From the NCBI RefSeq assembly GCF_004323635.1, contig NZ_CP036515.1:3287501-3351500 (forward strand): a stretch of 64,000 nt of DNA. The letters are read 5' to 3'. Below, piece by piece: positions 8,464-18,713 of the stretch (its first letter is position 1; every line of letters starts with the position of its first letter). The notes below the pieces were generated by a model. The model had not been told where the DNA came from and made no database searches. It saw only the letters and a list, made by a program, of their open reading frames with translations. The position numbers and the translations under genes were made by a program. The DNA comes from Lichenihabitans psoromatis (GTDB taxonomy: Bacteria; Pseudomonadota; Alphaproteobacteria; Rhizobiales; Beijerinckiaceae).

Positions 8464-11400
8464 TTGCCTTTGAAGGATCATGTTTTGGTTGCGGATACGA
8501 ACGAGCCTGGTTTCGTGCACCTTCATGTGCATTCGTCGTTTTCCTTGCGCGAAGGCGCGCTGACCATTGGCAAGCTCGCGAAGCTCGCGGCGCAGGATCG
8601 CATGCCGGCTCTGGCGATCACAGACAGCAATAACCTGTTCGGCGCGCTCGAGTTTTCTGAGAAATTATCCAAGGAAGGCATTCAGCCGATCGTCGGCCTT
8701 CAGATCGTCGTTGATTTCGGCGATGGAGCGGCCGTTGCAGGGCGCTTCGATGTGGCCAAGGCGGGTCGAGGCGCCATCGTCTTGCTCGGTGCCACTGAGG
8801 TCGGCTACGCCAATCTCATGCGGATCGCATCGCGGGCCTATCTCGATCCGACACCTGGCGAGCCGCCGCATGTGAGTTTCCAGCGCCTGTCGGAAAGCCA
8901 TGCTGGCTTGATCGCGCTGACGGGTGGGCCCTCCGGTCCCATCGATCGGTTGTTCGCCGTCGATCGAGCCGATAATGCGGCACAGAGGCTCGATCGTCTC
9001 GTCAGCCTGTTCGGCGATGATCGTCTTTACGTGGAACTCCAGCGTCATTCTCTCGACGAGGAGCGACGGGTCGAGCCGCAACTCATCGATCTGGCTTATC
9101 GTCGGGACCTGCGCCTCGTCGCCACCAACGAGCCATTCTTCGCCACGCAGGCCGATCATGAGGCCCATGACGCGCTGATCTGCATCTCCGAAGGCGCCGT
9201 CCTCGGCACGCCAAATCGACGCCAATTGTCGGCGGAGCATCGGTTCAAGACGCGTGCTGAAATGCTGGCTCTCTTCGGCGACCTTCCGGAAGCCACCGCT
9301 CATACGGTGGAGATCGCGCAGCGCTGCTCCTACCGGCCGCGAACCCGGAAGCCGATCCTCCCGAACTTCACCGCGCTGAATGGCGAGCCGCTCGACGAAG
9401 TGGCGGCCCTCCGCCAGCAGGCCGAGCAGGGGCTCGATGCGCGGCTCGCCAGCCATGGCACCGCGCCCGGCATGAGCGAAGACGTCTACCGCCAGCGGCT
9501 TGCGTTTGAGCTCGACGTCATCATCAATATGAAGTTTCCGGGCTACTTTCTGATCGTCGCGGATTTCATCAAATGGGCGAAGGCGCATGACATTCCGGTC
9601 GGCCCGGGGCGCGGGTCGGGCGCAGGGTCGCTCGTGGCTTATGCGCTGACCGTTACCGACCTCGACCCCCTGCGCTTCGGGCTCTTGTTCGAGCGCTTTC
9701 TCAATCCCGAACGCATTTCGATGCCGGATTTCGACATCGACTTTTGCCAGAACCGGCGGGACGAGGTCATTGCCTATGTGCGGCAACGCTACGGGGTCGA
9801 TCGCGTGGCGCAGATCATCACGTTCGGGTCGTTTTTGGCGCGGGGCGTGCTCCGCAACGTCGGGCGGGTGCTCGAAATGCCGCTCGGGCAGGTCGATAAG
9901 CTCGCTAAGCTGGTGCCGCAGAATCCGGCTAACCCGGTGACCTTGGCCCAGGCTGTCGAGAGCGAGCCGCGTCTGCAGGAAGCCGCCGAGACCGAACCGC
10001 GGGTGGAGCGTCTTTTGTCGATCTCGAAGACGCTGGAGGGGCTCTATTCCAATGCCTCGACCCATGCGGCCGGTATCGTGATCGGCGACCGCCCCCTCGA
10101 TGAGCTCGTGCCGCTCTATCGCGACCCGAAGTCGGATATGCCGGCAACGCAGTTCAACATGAAATGGGTCGAGCCGGCCGGTCTGGTCAAATTCGACTTT
10201 CTGGGTTTGAAAACCCTGACGGTTCTGCAGACGGCCGTGACACTCATCGCCCAACGCGGCATCAAGGTCGATCTGTCGGCCATCCCGATCGACGACGTTA
10301 AAACCTATGCCATGCTCGGACGGGGCGAAACGGTCGGCGTGTTCCAGCTGGAAAGCGTCGGAATGCGAAAAGCCCTGGTCGACATGCGCGCTGATCGGTT
10401 CGAGGATCTGATCGCGCTCGTGGCCCTCTACCGGCCGGGTCCGATGGCCAATATTCCGGTCTATTGCGCCCGAAAGCTTGGCGAGGAAGTCGCCGAATAT
10501 CCGCATCCAAAACTCGAGGCGGTGCTGAAGGAGACGCATGGCGTCATCATCTATCAGGAACAGGTGATGCAGGCCGCCCAGATGCTGTCGGGTTATTCGC
10601 TCGGCGAGGCCGATATGCTGCGCCGCGCGATGGGCAAGAAGATCAAGGCCGAGATGGACGCGCAGCGCGATCGCTTCGTGAGCGGTGCTGTCGAGCGCGG
10701 CGTCAAGACCGAAACGGCCAATACGATCTTCGATCTTCTGGCCAAATTTGCCGATTACGGCTTCAACAAAAGCCACGCCGCCGCCTATGCCTTGATCGCC
10801 TATCAAACTGCTTATCTGAAAGCCAATTATCCGGTCGAGTTTCTCGCCGCCTCAATGACGCTCGATAAAGCCAACACCGACAAGCTGTCAGAATTTCGCA
10901 ACGAGGCGCGGCGGCTCGGCATCAAGGTCGAACCACCTTCGGTGAACCGGTCCGGTGTCGATTTCGACGTCACGCGGGACGATCCGCCCGCCATCGTCTA
11001 CGCTTTGTCGGCCATCAAGGGCGCGGGGGAAGGGCAGATCGCCGCCATCGTCGCGGCGCGGGGGAGCAAACGCTTCAGCTCGCTCGCCGATTTTGCGTTG
11101 CGGCTGACCTCTCGCGACGTCAACAAAAAGGTGCTCGAGAGCCTTGCGGCCGCCGGCGCCTTCGATGAGTTCGAGACGGATCGGGCGCGCGTCTTTGCCG
11201 GAGTGGAACAAGTGCTCGGCATGGCGACGCGTGCGGGCGACGAGCGCCGCGCCGGCCAGAGTGCTTTATTCGGCGCCTCCGACGTCGAAAGCGCCTTCCG
11301 CTTACCGCTGGCCGATGCGTGGCCCGCAGCCGAGCGATTGCGCCGGGAGTTCGATGCGGTTGGATTCTTTCTGTCGGGTCATCCCCTCGACGACTACGAA

Positions 11401-11946
11401 GCCATTCTCAAGCGGCTCCGCATCCAGCGTTGGGCGGAGTTCTCGCGTGCCGTGAAGGGCGGTGCGACGAGCGCGCGCCTTGCCGCGACCGTGCTCGACC
11501 GGATGGAGCGCCGGACGAAATCCGGCAACAAGATCGGCATCGTCAATCTGTCGGACGCGTCGGGTCAATATGAAGCGATCATGTTCCAAGAGACCCTGAA
11601 CGAGCATCGCGACCTGTTCGAAAAGGGATCCGCCGTGTTGATCACGGTGCAGGCTAGCGCTGAAGGCGACGAGGTGCGTTGCCGCATTCTCACGGCCGAG
11701 GGGCTCGATCAAGCGGCTCATCGAGCGCAGAAAGGGCTGCGTATCCACGTGCGGGATGTCGCGCCACTCGCCACGATTGCGAGCCGCCTCGATAAAAAGG
11801 GCGATGGCGAGGTCTCATTTGTCGTCATGATGGACGATGGCCTCCGTGAGGTGGAGGTCAAGCTGCCGGGCAAGTTCAGCCTGTCGCCCCTGATGGCTGG
11901 CGCCTTGAAGGCGGTGCCGGGCGTCGTCGCGGTCGAAAACGTATGA
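8464..11946 (+). CDS. dnaE: DNA polymerase III subunit alpha
   Basis: This is the replicative DNA polymerase catalytic subunit, 1160 residues, the normal length for DnaE1. It starts with a PHP domain (HLHVHSSFSLREGAL; AITDSNNLFGALEF). The polymerase core carries GPGRGSGAGSLVAYAL and the catalytic PDFDIDF, then NKSHAAAYALIAYQTAYLK, a helix-hairpin-helix region and a C-terminal OB fold (about 980-1060). The start is a TTG at 8464, since no ATG lies suitably upstream of the PHP domain. The last four bases overlap thiL. Confidence 0.96.
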   Translation: MPLKDHVLVADTNEPGFVHLHVHSSFSLREGALTIGKLAKLAAQDRMPALAITDSNNLFGALEFSEKLSKEGIQPIVGLQIVVDFGDGAAVAGRFDVAKAGRGAIVLLGATEVGYANLMRIASRAYLDPTPGEPPHVSFQRLSESHAGLIALTGGPSGPIDRLFAVDRADNAAQRLDRLVSLFGDDRLYVELQRHSLDEERRVEPQLIDLAYRRDLRLVATNEPFFATQADHEAHDALICISEGAVLGTPNRRQLSAEHRFKTRAEMLALFGDLPEATAHTVEIAQRCSYRPRTRKPILPNFTALNGEPLDEVAALRQQAEQGLDARLASHGTAPGMSEDVYRQRLAFELDVIINMKFPGYFLIVADFIKWAKAHDIPVGPGRGSGAGSLVAYALTVTDLDPLRFGLLFERFLNPERISMPDFDIDFCQNRRDEVIAYVRQRYGVDRVAQIITFGSFLARGVLRNVGRVLEMPLGQVDKLAKLVPQNPANPVTLAQAVESEPRLQEAAETEPRVERLLSISKTLEGLYSNASTHAAGIVIGDRPLDELVPLYRDPKSDMPATQFNMKWVEPAGLVKFDFLGLKTLTVLQTAVTLIAQRGIKVDLSAIPIDDVKTYAMLGRGETVGVFQLESVGMRKALVDMRADRFEDLIALVALYRPGPMANIPVYCARKLGEEVAEYPHPKLEAVLKETHGVIIYQEQVMQAAQMLSGYSLGEADMLRRAMGKKIKAEMDAQRDRFVSGAVERGVKTETANTIFDLLAKFADYGFNKSHAAAYALIAYQTAYLKANYPVEFLAASMTLDKANTDKLSEFRNEARRLGIKVEPPSVNRSGVDFDVTRDDPPAIVYALSAIKGAGEGQIAAIVAARGSKRFSSLADFALRLTSRDVNKKVLESLAAAGAFDEFETDRARVFAGVEQVLGMATRAGDERRAGQSALFGASDVESAFRLPLADAWPAAERLRREFDAVGFFLSGHPLDDYEAILKRLRIQRWAEFSRAVKGGATSARLAATVLDRMERRTKSGNKIGIVNLSDASGQYEAIMFQETLNEHRDLFEKGSAVLITVQASAEGDEVRCRILTAEGLDQAAHRAQKGLRIHVRDVAPLATIASRLDKKGDGEVSFVVMMDDGLREVEVKLPGKFSLSPLMAGALKAVPGVVAVENV

Positions 11947-12929
11947 CACAAGTGTCCGAAGACGATCTCATCGCGCGTTTCTTTGCGCCGCTGGCCGGGC
12001 CAGCCGCGCTGGAGTTACGCGACGATGCGGGGTTGCTGGGGGTGTCGGCCGGGCAGGAGCTCGTCCTCACCAAGGACGCGCTGGTGGCGGGTGTGCATTT
12101 TTTCGCCGATGATCCACCGGCTTCGATTGCCCGCAAGGCGCTTCGAGTCAATCTCTCGGATCTCGCGGCGAAGCGGAGCCGCCCGGTCGGGTTTCTGCTC
12201 GGGCTCGTCCTGCCTGCGGATTGGACGGCCGATTGGCTGCAAGCTTTTGCGGAGGGATTGGGCGAGGATGCGGCAAAGTTCGCCTGTCCGCTCATCGGTG
12301 GCGACACGGTTTCGACGCCGGGTCCCCTGTGTCTGTCGATCACGGCTTTGGGCGAGGTGCCGGCCGCCGCGATGCTGCGCCGGACGACCGCGCGCCCCGG
12401 TGACATCATCTACTGCTCGGGCACGATCGGGGATGCGGCCCTCGGCTTGCGCCTTCGGCAATCGACCGGTAGCGATTGGACCTCATCGGCCACTGGGGCG
12501 GATCGGGCGCATCTGCTCGACCGATACCTGCATCCGCAGCCTCGGCTTGGTCTTCGCACGGCGCTCTTAGCGGCCCATGCCGGGATGGATGTTTCCGACG
12601 GCCTCGTTGGCGACCTGACCAAGATGATGCGCGGGTCCGGCGTCTCGGCACGTCTCGATCTTGGGCGTCTGCCGCTTTCGAGCGCGGCCAAAGCGGCGCT
12701 TCGGATCGATGCGGATCTGCTCGAAACCATTGCGACGGGGGGTGACGATTACGAGATCATCGCCACCGTTCCACCGGTCGCCGCGAAAGGTTTCGAGGGG
12801 GCCGCAGGTCGGGCCGGCATTTTGGTGACTGCCATCGGAGAGGTTCTGGACGGGTCCGATCCGCTCGACATCGTCGGGCCAGATGGCTCGACCATCACCT
12901 TCGCCAAAGGATCTTACAGCCATTATTGA
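11943..12929 (+). CDS. thiL: Thiamine-monophosphate kinase
   Basis: ThiL phosphorylates thiamine monophosphate to the active cofactor thiamine diphosphate. The 328-residue protein belongs to the PurM/SelD-like ATP-grasp-unrelated kinase family, with an N-terminal ELRDDAGLL metal site, LIGGDTV in the middle and GMDVSDGLVGDL near residue 217. It overlaps dnaE by ATGA. The other thiamine genes of the window, thiE and thiM, lie convergently just downstream on the other strand. Confidence 0.94.
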   Translation: MTQVSEDDLIARFFAPLAGPAALELRDDAGLLGVSAGQELVLTKDALVAGVHFFADDPPASIARKALRVNLSDLAAKRSRPVGFLLGLVLPADWTADWLQAFAEGLGEDAAKFACPLIGGDTVSTPGPLCLSITALGEVPAAAMLRRTTARPGDIIYCSGTIGDAALGLRLRQSTGSDWTSSATGADRAHLLDRYLHPQPRLGLRTALLAAHAGMDVSDGLVGDLTKMMRGSGVSARLDLGRLPLSSAAKAALRIDADLLETIATGGDDYEIIATVPPVAAKGFEGAAGRAGILVTAIGEVLDGSDPLDIVGPDGSTITFAKGSYSHY

Positions 12930-12972
12930 CGCCAGCTTCCGCCTATGGCGGAAATTCTTGGATCGCGCGTTC

Positions 12973-13605
12973 CTACATCGTGATGGAGCGGAACGCGGAT
13001 GCGGCGGCAGCCGGGTCTCGGGCCGCCATGATGGCGCTCACGACCGCCAGGCCATCGGCACCGGCTTTGAGGATCGATGCCGCATTGTTCAACGTAATGC
13101 CGCCGATCGCTAGGATAGGCTTTGTGGTGCGGCGACGCATCGCGGCGAGGCCCGCGAGCCCGATGGGGGAGGCCGCATCGGGCTTGGTCGATTGCGGGAA
13201 GATCGGCCCGATCCCGAGATAGTCGGCGCGCGTCGCAGCGCTCTCGGCGAGATCACTGTCTTTGGTAATCGAGAGGCCGATCAAGGCGTTGGGTCCGAGG
13301 AGATGGCGCAGCATGTCGATCTCCATGTCGTCCTGCCCGACATGAACGCCATCGGCGCCGACCGCCAGCGCGACATCAGCGCGATCGTTGATCAGGAGCG
13401 GGATGCCGAGCGGCCGCAGCACCGACATCAGCGCGCGAGCTTCGTTGACGAAGGCGCGCGTCGGAGCCGTCTTCTCGCGCAGTTGCACCATGGTGACACC
13501 GCCCGCGACGGCGGAACCGACAATGGAGACAAGCCCGCGGGTGCCCGCAAGATCGCGGTCGGTGACGAGGCAGAGCCGGTAAATCTCCCGACAGGGCGCC
13601 ATCAC
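12973..13605 (-). CDS. thiE: Thiamine-phosphate synthase
   Basis: ThiE joins hydroxymethylpyrimidine diphosphate to hydroxyethylthiazole phosphate. The 210-residue TIM-barrel shows the family sites QLREK, LINDRADVALAVGADGVHVGQDD, the diphosphate-binding DYLGIGPIFPQSTKP and AIGGI. It overlaps the preceding thiM stop by four bases, so the two form an operon read towards dnaE-thiL. Codon 1 or 2 (both ATG) may be the start. Confidence 0.95.
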   Translation of the reverse strand: MMAPCREIYRLCLVTDRDLAGTRGLVSIVGSAVAGGVTMVQLREKTAPTRAFVNEARALMSVLRPLGIPLLINDRADVALAVGADGVHVGQDDMEIDMLRHLLGPNALIGLSITKDSDLAESAATRADYLGIGPIFPQSTKPDAASPIGLAGLAAMRRRTTKPILAIGGITLNNAASILKAGADGLAVVSAIMAARDPAAAASAFRSITM

Positions 13606-14438
13606 GACAGTTTCAAATCAGACGTGATGGCGGTCGCGTCCAGTGCCGCGAGTTGATCGATCCAAGCGGTTCGAAACGAGCCGGGTCGGGCTGTTTGAGC
13701 GGCGGCCCGCTCGCCGGCGATGCCGACGACCGCCAGTGCCGCCACCGCGGCGTCGAAGCGATCGGGCTCGATGGCGCAGAACGCGGCCGTAATGGCCGAT
13801 AGGGAACAGCCGATTGCTGTTACCTGCATCATCAGGGGAGATCCATTGGCGAGATGCGCCTGGCGGCGTCCGTCGGTGATGAAATCGATCGCGCCGGTCG
13901 CGACCACGACACAGCCGACATGCCGGGCAAGCTCGATCGATAGGACTTCCGCCTCGCTGGTCGTATTGGCGCTATCGACACCTTTCGGGCGTGCTGCGGA
14001 GAGGCCGAGGCCGCAGGAGGCCGCAACCGCCATGATCTCCGAGGCATTGCCGCGGATGACGGATGGGCCAAACGGGAGCAGCTGTTGGACGGAGGCGTCG
14101 CGGAACCGGGTCGCACCCGCGCCGACCGGATCGAGAACCCACGGCGTTCCGCGCTCATGCGCCACGGTCGCGGCGAGCGCCATGGCCGCCACCCAATCCG
14201 ACGACAGCGTGCCGATGTTGATCGCCAGGGCCTGGATGAGGCGGCCGAAATCGTCGATCTCTTCGGGCGCATGGACCATCGCGGGCGACGCGCCGAGCGC
14301 CAGAAGCGCGTTCGCCGCAATGTCCATCGACACATAGTTGGTGATGTTCTGGACCAGGGGACGACGCTCCCGCAGGCGGTCGAGTGCCTGCCCGATCCGG
14401 GTTGCCATCGGGCTCGCGATCGCCTCGGTCGTCATCAC
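13602..14438 (-). CDS. thiM: Hydroxyethylthiazole kinase
   Basis: ThiM phosphorylates 5-(2-hydroxyethyl)-4-methylthiazole for thiamine salvage. The 278-residue ribokinase-like protein contains PLVQNITNYVSMDIAANALLA, PWVLDPVGAGAT, the RGNASEI motif and a late VTAIGCSLSA. In that last motif the usual catalytic cysteine of the GxGC-type site is present. ThiE follows with a four-base overlap. I looked for a TPP riboswitch in the roughly 160 bp upstream and saw no match to its conserved cores. Confidence 0.94.
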   Translation of the reverse strand: MMTTEAIASPMATRIGQALDRLRERRPLVQNITNYVSMDIAANALLALGASPAMVHAPEEIDDFGRLIQALAINIGTLSSDWVAAMALAATVAHERGTPWVLDPVGAGATRFRDASVQQLLPFGPSVIRGNASEIMAVAASCGLGLSAARPKGVDSANTTSEAEVLSIELARHVGCVVVATGAIDFITDGRRQAHLANGSPLMMQVTAIGCSLSAITAAFCAIEPDRFDAAVAALAVVGIAGERAAAQTARPGSFRTAWIDQLAALDATAITSDLKLS

Positions 14439-14603
14439 TCATCCCTTTGATTGCTCGACGTTTCGGCCGCCATCACGCGTTGCGGTGCTCCGGGCTTTCT
14501 GTCACAACTTTCGTGTACGTGCGAGAATAAAGCCGACGCGAATGATCGAGCGGTGCGTACGCCAAGATCAAGGGAATCGACCAAGGAAAAGGGCAATCTC
14601 TCA

Positions 14604-16742
14604 ATGAACCCGATTTGGCTTATCTTGTTAGCCGGCTTGCTGGCACTTGTTTACGGCGGCGTGACGATCCGAGACGTGTTGGCGGCCGACGTGGGCAGTC
14701 TGCGGATGCAGGAGATCGCCGGCGCCATCGCCGAAGGCGCGCAGGCCTATCTGCGTCGGCAATATTTGACGATCGCGATCGTTGGCGTCGTCATCTTCGC
14801 GGGACTGTGGTTCCTTCTCTCCGGTGTCGTGGCGATCGGGTTTTTGATCGGCGCCGTCTTGTCGGGTGCGGCAGGGTTCATCGGCATGAACGTGTCGGTC
14901 CGTGCGAACTTGCGGACCGCCCAAGCCGCGACCCAGTCGCTGGCCGGTGGGCTGGACATCGCGTTCAAGGCCGGCGCAGTCACGGGCATGCTCGTGGCCG
15001 GCTTGGCGCTTCTCGGAGTCGCCGGTTATTTCGCCGTGCTGACCGGCCCGATGGGTCTTGCGATCGATAATCGCGAGGTCACCGACGCGCTTGTGGCGCT
15101 CGGGTTCGGAGCATCGCTGATCTCGATCTTTGCGCGTCTCGGTGGCGGCATCTTCACCAAGGGAGCGGATGTCGGGGCGGATCTCGTCGGCAAGGTCGAG
15201 GCTGGTATTCCGGAGGACGATCCCCGCAACCCGGCCACCATCGCCGACAACGTCGGGGATAACGTCGGCGATTGCGCCGGCATGGCGGCTGATCTCTTCG
15301 AGACCTATGCGGTCACGGTCGTGGCCACGATGGTGCTCGCCTCGATTTTCTTCGCGGGACAGGCCGTGTTGGCCGGTGCCATGGTCTATCCGCTCGCAAT
15401 TTGCGGCACCTGCATCATCACCTCGATCGCCGGGACCTATTTCGTCAAGCTCGGCGCCAATAACTCGATCATGGGAGCCCTCTACAAGGGGTTGATCGTG
15501 ACCGGGCTGCTCTCGATCGCCGGACTCGCGATCGCGACGCATTTCATGATCGGCTGGGGCGAAATCGGGACCGTCGCGGGACGTCCCATCACCGGGCTAC
15601 ATCTGTTCTTCTGCGGAATTCTCGGTCTGGTCGTCACGGGCCTGATCGTTGTGATCACCGAATATTACACCGGCACCGGCAAGCGGCCGGTCGTGTCGAT
15701 CGCGCAAGCCTCGGTCACGGGCCATGGCACGAACGTGATCCAGGGTCTCGCGGTCTCGCTCGAATCGACCGCGCTGCCGGCCCTTGTGATCGTTGGCGGG
15801 ATCATCTTCACCTACCAACTCGCGGGGTTGTTCGGGACCGGGATCGCGGTCACGACGATGTTAGGACTGGCCGGGATGATCGTGGCGCTCGATGCGTTCG
15901 GGCCAGTCACCGATAATGCTGGTGGCATTGCCGAAATGGCCGGTCTTCCCAAAGAGGTTCGGCACGCGACCGATGCGCTCGACGCCGTCGGCAACACCAC
16001 CAAAGCCGTAACCAAAGGCTATGCGATCGGCTCGGCGGGCCTTGGCGCGCTGGTGCTCTTCGCGGCTTACTCGAACGATCTCGCCTTCTTCTCGGCGCAC
16101 GGCGACACGATCCCGTATTTCAAGGACGTGGGTGTCGTGTCGTTTGATCTCTCCAATCCCTATGTCGTGGCCGGACTGATCTTTGGCGGGATGATCCCCT
16201 ACCTGTTCGGCGGCATCGCCATGACGGCGGTGGGGCGTGCGGCCGGTTCGGTGGTCGAAGAGGTACGGCGCCAATTCCGCGAGAAGCCTGGCATCATGCA
16301 AGGAACCGATCGGCCGGACTATGGTCGCGCCGTCGACATGCTGACGCGCGCCGCCATCAAGGAAATGCTCATCCCCTCGTTGCTGCCGGTGCTGGCGCCG
16401 CTGGTCGTCTATTTCGGTGTGCTGGCTCTCTCAGGATCGAAAGCCAGCGCTTTTGCGGCGCTCGGGGCGTCGTTGCTCGGCGTCATCGTCAACGGATTAT
16501 TCGTCGCCATCTCGATGACGTCCGGCGGTGGGGCTTGGGACAATGCCAAGAAGAGCTTCGAAGACGGCTTCGTCGATAAGGACGGTATCCGCCATTATAA
16601 AGGGTCCGAGGCCCATAAGGCATCGGTGACCGGCGATACGGTCGGCGATCCCTATAAGGATACGGCGGGGCCGGCGGTGAATCCGGCCATCAAGATCACC
16701 AATATCGTGGCGCTGCTGCTGCTCGCCATCTTGGCGCATTAG
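14604..16742 (+). CDS. hppA: K(+)-insensitive proton-pumping membrane pyrophosphatase
   Basis: HppA couples pyrophosphate hydrolysis to proton export across the inner membrane. The 712-residue protein has about 16 membrane helices, the pyrophosphate site [19 protein letters not shown], the [18 protein letters not shown] segment and DNAGGIAEM. The [10 protein letters not shown] motif carries lysine where potassium-dependent enzymes have alanine, so this is the potassium-independent class. The ATG at 14604 (M-NPIW) replaces an upstream in-frame start because it begins at the first membrane helix. Confidence 0.96.
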   Translation: MNPIWLILLAGLLALVYGGVTIRDVLAADVGSLRMQEIAGAIAEGAQAYLRRQYLTIAIVGVVIFAGLWFLLSGVVAIGFLIGAVLSGAAGFIGMNVSVRANLRTAQAATQSLAGGLDIAFKAGAVTGMLVAGLALLGVAGYFAVLTGPMGLAIDNREVTDALVALGFGASLISIFARLGGGIFTKGADVGADLVGKVEAGIPEDDPRNPATIADNVGDNVGDCAGMAADLFETYAVTVVATMVLASIFFAGQAVLAGAMVYPLAICGTCIITSIAGTYFVKLGANNSIMGALYKGLIVTGLLSIAGLAIATHFMIGWGEIGTVAGRPITGLHLFFCGILGLVVTGLIVVITEYYTGTGKRPVVSIAQASVTGHGTNVIQGLAVSLESTALPALVIVGGIIFTYQLAGLFGTGIAVTTMLGLAGMIVALDAFGPVTDNAGGIAEMAGLPKEVRHATDALDAVGNTTKAVTKGYAIGSAGLGALVLFAAYSNDLAFFSAHGDTIPYFKDVGVVSFDLSNPYVVAGLIFGGMIPYLFGGIAMTAVGRAAGSVVEEVRRQFREKPGIMQGTDRPDYGRAVDMLTRAAIKEMLIPSLLPVLAPLVVYFGVLALSGSKASAFAALGASLLGVIVNGLFVAISMTSGGGAWDNAKKSFEDGFVDKDGIRHYKGSEAHKASVTGDTVGDPYKDTAGPAVNPAIKITNIVALLLLAILAH

Positions 16743-16757
16743 GTCCGCGACGCAAAA

Positions 16758-16787
16758 AAACCCACGCGGCCTTGGCTGCGTGGGTTT
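16758..16787. terminator. Bidirectional Rho-independent terminator
   Basis: AAACCCACGC pairs with GCGTGGGTTT around a 10-nt loop, with an A run before and a T-rich run after. It lies 15 bp after the hppA stop. It can end hppA transcription, and it also serves as a back stop for the convergent bamE. Confidence 0.85.
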
Positions 16788-16794
16788 GTTCGGG

Positions 16795-16827
16795 GCGGTA
16801 GCCTCGCCCTTAAGCCGAGGCTACCGC
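16795..16827 (-). terminator. Stem-loop downstream of bamE
   Basis: GCGGTAGCCTCG and CGAGGCTACCGC form a perfect 12-bp stem with a 9-nt loop, 12 bp beyond the bamE stop on the minus strand. It has no long T run of its own. It probably works with the neighbouring hairpin or stabilises the 3' end. Confidence 0.6.
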
Positions 16828-16839
16828 GTATTGTCTGTG

Positions 16840-17301
16840 CTAGAAGCGCAGCAGGTTGCGGAAGAGGTTCTTCACGAAGCCCTGCTCGGCGCCGCCGGTC
16901 GGTGTGGTGCGGCTGATGAAGTCGAACACCTTACCGTCCTGCATCCCGTAATTAGCGATGCGCTCGACCTTCTTCTGCGGTGTGAAATACACCGCCATCA
17001 CGCGCTGATCCGTGACCTCGGCGGCCGAATAAGCGAGGGGACGATCGACCTTCTGGCTAATGTAGTACCAGGCGCTGCCACCGATCGTGGAGGTCGTCGA
17101 CGGCGTGCCAAGGACCACCAGGACTTGCTCGGCCGATGAGCCGACCTTGACTTGATCAAGCGCATGCTGGTCGACGACGTAACCGCGCGCATATTCCCCA
17201 TCGTAACCGAGGCAGCCGCCGAGTGAGAGACCGAGGACGGCAACGCTCGCCCATCGGGCCAAGCTTGGGAAAGGGAATATGGCTTGTGCCGACCGCAGCA
17301 T
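16840..17301 (-). CDS. bamE: Outer-membrane assembly lipoprotein BamE (SmpA/OmlA)
   Basis: BamE is the small lipoprotein partner of the BAM complex that inserts outer-membrane proteins. The 153-residue product has a lipoprotein signal with an LGGC lipobox (Cys near residue 30). The SmpA/OmlA fold follows, with KVGSSAEQVLVVLGTPSTTSTIGGSAWYY, the family core. The start at 17301 was preferred to 17379 because it begins the signal peptide. The gene is divergent from the ubiquinol-cytochrome c chaperone gene, a common alphaproteobacterial neighbour. Confidence 0.93.
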   Translation of the reverse strand: MLRSAQAIFPFPSLARWASVAVLGLSLGGCLGYDGEYARGYVVDQHALDQVKVGSSAEQVLVVLGTPSTTSTIGGSAWYYISQKVDRPLAYSAAEVTDQRVMAVYFTPQKKVERIANYGMQDGKVFDFISRTTPTGGAEQGFVKNLFRNLLRF

Positions 17302-17462
17302 TATGGTCTCCGAAGAATGCCGAACCAAGTCACCGATCGTGTTAATATCGGCGGACGGACGCTTTTCTCTTGCATCCAAACCCGCCGTTGCCTAACCCCC
17401 GACCACGTCAAAAGCAAGGTGCCACGGGTGATCCTTCGGCAGCATGCTTGAATCTGGATGCC

Positions 17463-18011
17463 ATGTCGTTTTTGTTCAATCGAGGCCGGGCTGCGTCGAA
17501 TCGCAAGATCATCGATCGGCTGAACGACGACATCATCGCGGCCGTCCGCAACCCAGTTTTTTATCAATCGGGCGACGTCCCAGACACGTTCAATGGCCGG
17601 TTCGAACTGCTCGTTTTGCATCTCGCCCTTGTGGTTCGTCGCTTGCGCGTCCTTCAAGATCCGGCGCCCGCGATGGGGCAGGATCTGATCGACACCGTTT
17701 TCCGGCATCTCGATCCGGCGATGCGCGAGCTTGGGGTCGGCGACATGGCGGTGCCGAAGCGGATGAAGAAATTGGCCGAAGCGTTTCTCGGGCGATCGGT
17801 GGCTTACGACCTGGCTTTACGGACGACCGATGGGAGCTTGGCCGACGCCCTGTCGCGCAATGTCTACGGTGGTTTGCGGACGGCCGATGCGATGTCGCGT
17901 TACGTTCGCGCATCCGCCGCTGCCTTGGATGCGCTGGATTCAACTGCTTTCCTCAACCACGGGGTCGCATTTCCGGACCCTGTCCCGTTTTTCGTTCCAA
18001 GTGGCGCGTGA
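17463..18011 (+). CDS. Ubiquinol-cytochrome c chaperone family protein
   Basis: The 182-residue protein is the bacterial relative of mitochondrial CBP3, which helps assemble the cytochrome bc1 complex. Family features are an N-terminal helix rich in Arg/Asn, FELLVLHLALVVRRL in the middle, and RELGVGDMAVPKRMKKLAEAFLGR. The ATG at 17463 was chosen because the homologous N-terminus starts MSFLF. It is followed two bases later by the YceD/DUF177 gene, so the two are cotranscribed. This pair is typical upstream of plsX in alphaproteobacteria. Confidence 0.9.
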   Translation: MSFLFNRGRAASNRKIIDRLNDDIIAAVRNPVFYQSGDVPDTFNGRFELLVLHLALVVRRLRVLQDPAPAMGQDLIDTVFRHLDPAMRELGVGDMAVPKRMKKLAEAFLGRSVAYDLALRTTDGSLADALSRNVYGGLRTADAMSRYVRASAAALDALDSTAFLNHGVAFPDPVPFFVPSGA

Positions 18012-18013
18012 TC

Positions 18014-18568
18014 ATGTCCGAAGCAAATCCCGTCCCCTTGTCGGCCGGCCCGACCTTGATCGACAGTCTGGGCAGTGCCGGCTTGCGGGTGGTTCAGACC
18101 GCAACCGCAGAGGAGCGATCCGAGTTGGCGCGGCTCAACGGTTTGGTCGACATCACGTCGTTGACCGCGACCTTGCTGGTACGGGCCGAGGGGCGCGGCG
18201 GGGCTTGGGTGACCGGCAGCGTCGTCGCCACCATCGTCCAGACCTGCGTGATCAGCCTCGACTCGTTCGAGACGAATGTCGTCGAGCCGGTGGATGTCCA
18301 CTTCCTCCCGGAAGCGGATCTCGACGCCTATCGCGCCGCGCTGTTGAAGCGGGGGCCCGATCCTGCCGAGGACGAGCAGGAAGAGGACGAGCCCGATCTT
18401 CTTATCAATGGTCGGATCGATCTTGGCGCTCTGACCGCGGAGGCCTTGACGCTCGGACTCGATCCCTACCCGAAGAAACCCGGCGTCGAGTTCAAGGAAC
18501 TCAGCCCGCCAGAGCCGGACGTTTCACCCTTCGCGGCCTTGAAATCGCTTGATCTTCGGAAGAGCTAG
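18014..18568 (+). CDS. YceD/DUF177 family protein
   Basis: The 184-residue protein contains the DUF177 core CVISLDSFETNVVEPVDVHFLP, with a single cysteine retained from the usual pair, then an acidic EDEQEEDEPD patch and the conserved DLGALTAEALTLGLDPYPKKPG. DUF177/YceD proteins are linked to 23S rRNA and large-subunit metabolism and usually sit with rpmF and plsX. Here rpmF is absent from the gap, and plsX starts about 145 bp downstream. Confidence 0.9.
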   Translation: MSEANPVPLSAGPTLIDSLGSAGLRVVQTATAEERSELARLNGLVDITSLTATLLVRAEGRGGAWVTGSVVATIVQTCVISLDSFETNVVEPVDVHFLPEADLDAYRAALLKRGPDPAEDEQEEDEPDLLINGRIDLGALTAEALTLGLDPYPKKPGVEFKELSPPEPDVSPFAALKSLDLRKS

Positions 18569-18713
18569 GCGGCTTGGACCGAACATTGTCCTTGCCAATC
18601 GGCCCGGCTCTATGGTCTTGCCTTATCGGATCGCACGGGCCATCGAGCCATAACCGATCGAGAATGATCGCGTCCATCGGGCGGTGCTTTGAGGATGCGA
18701 TGAGGAACGCGCG

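Noticed and set aside
8665..10806. 713-residue minus-strand frame inside dnaE
   Set aside because: It is an antisense shadow of dnaE: GC-rich codon bias keeps it open, but it has no family motifs.
14439..14603. Possible TPP riboswitch before thiM
   Set aside because: Neither strand shows the conserved CTGAGA or ACCTGA-type cores of the THI element, so no riboswitch is called.
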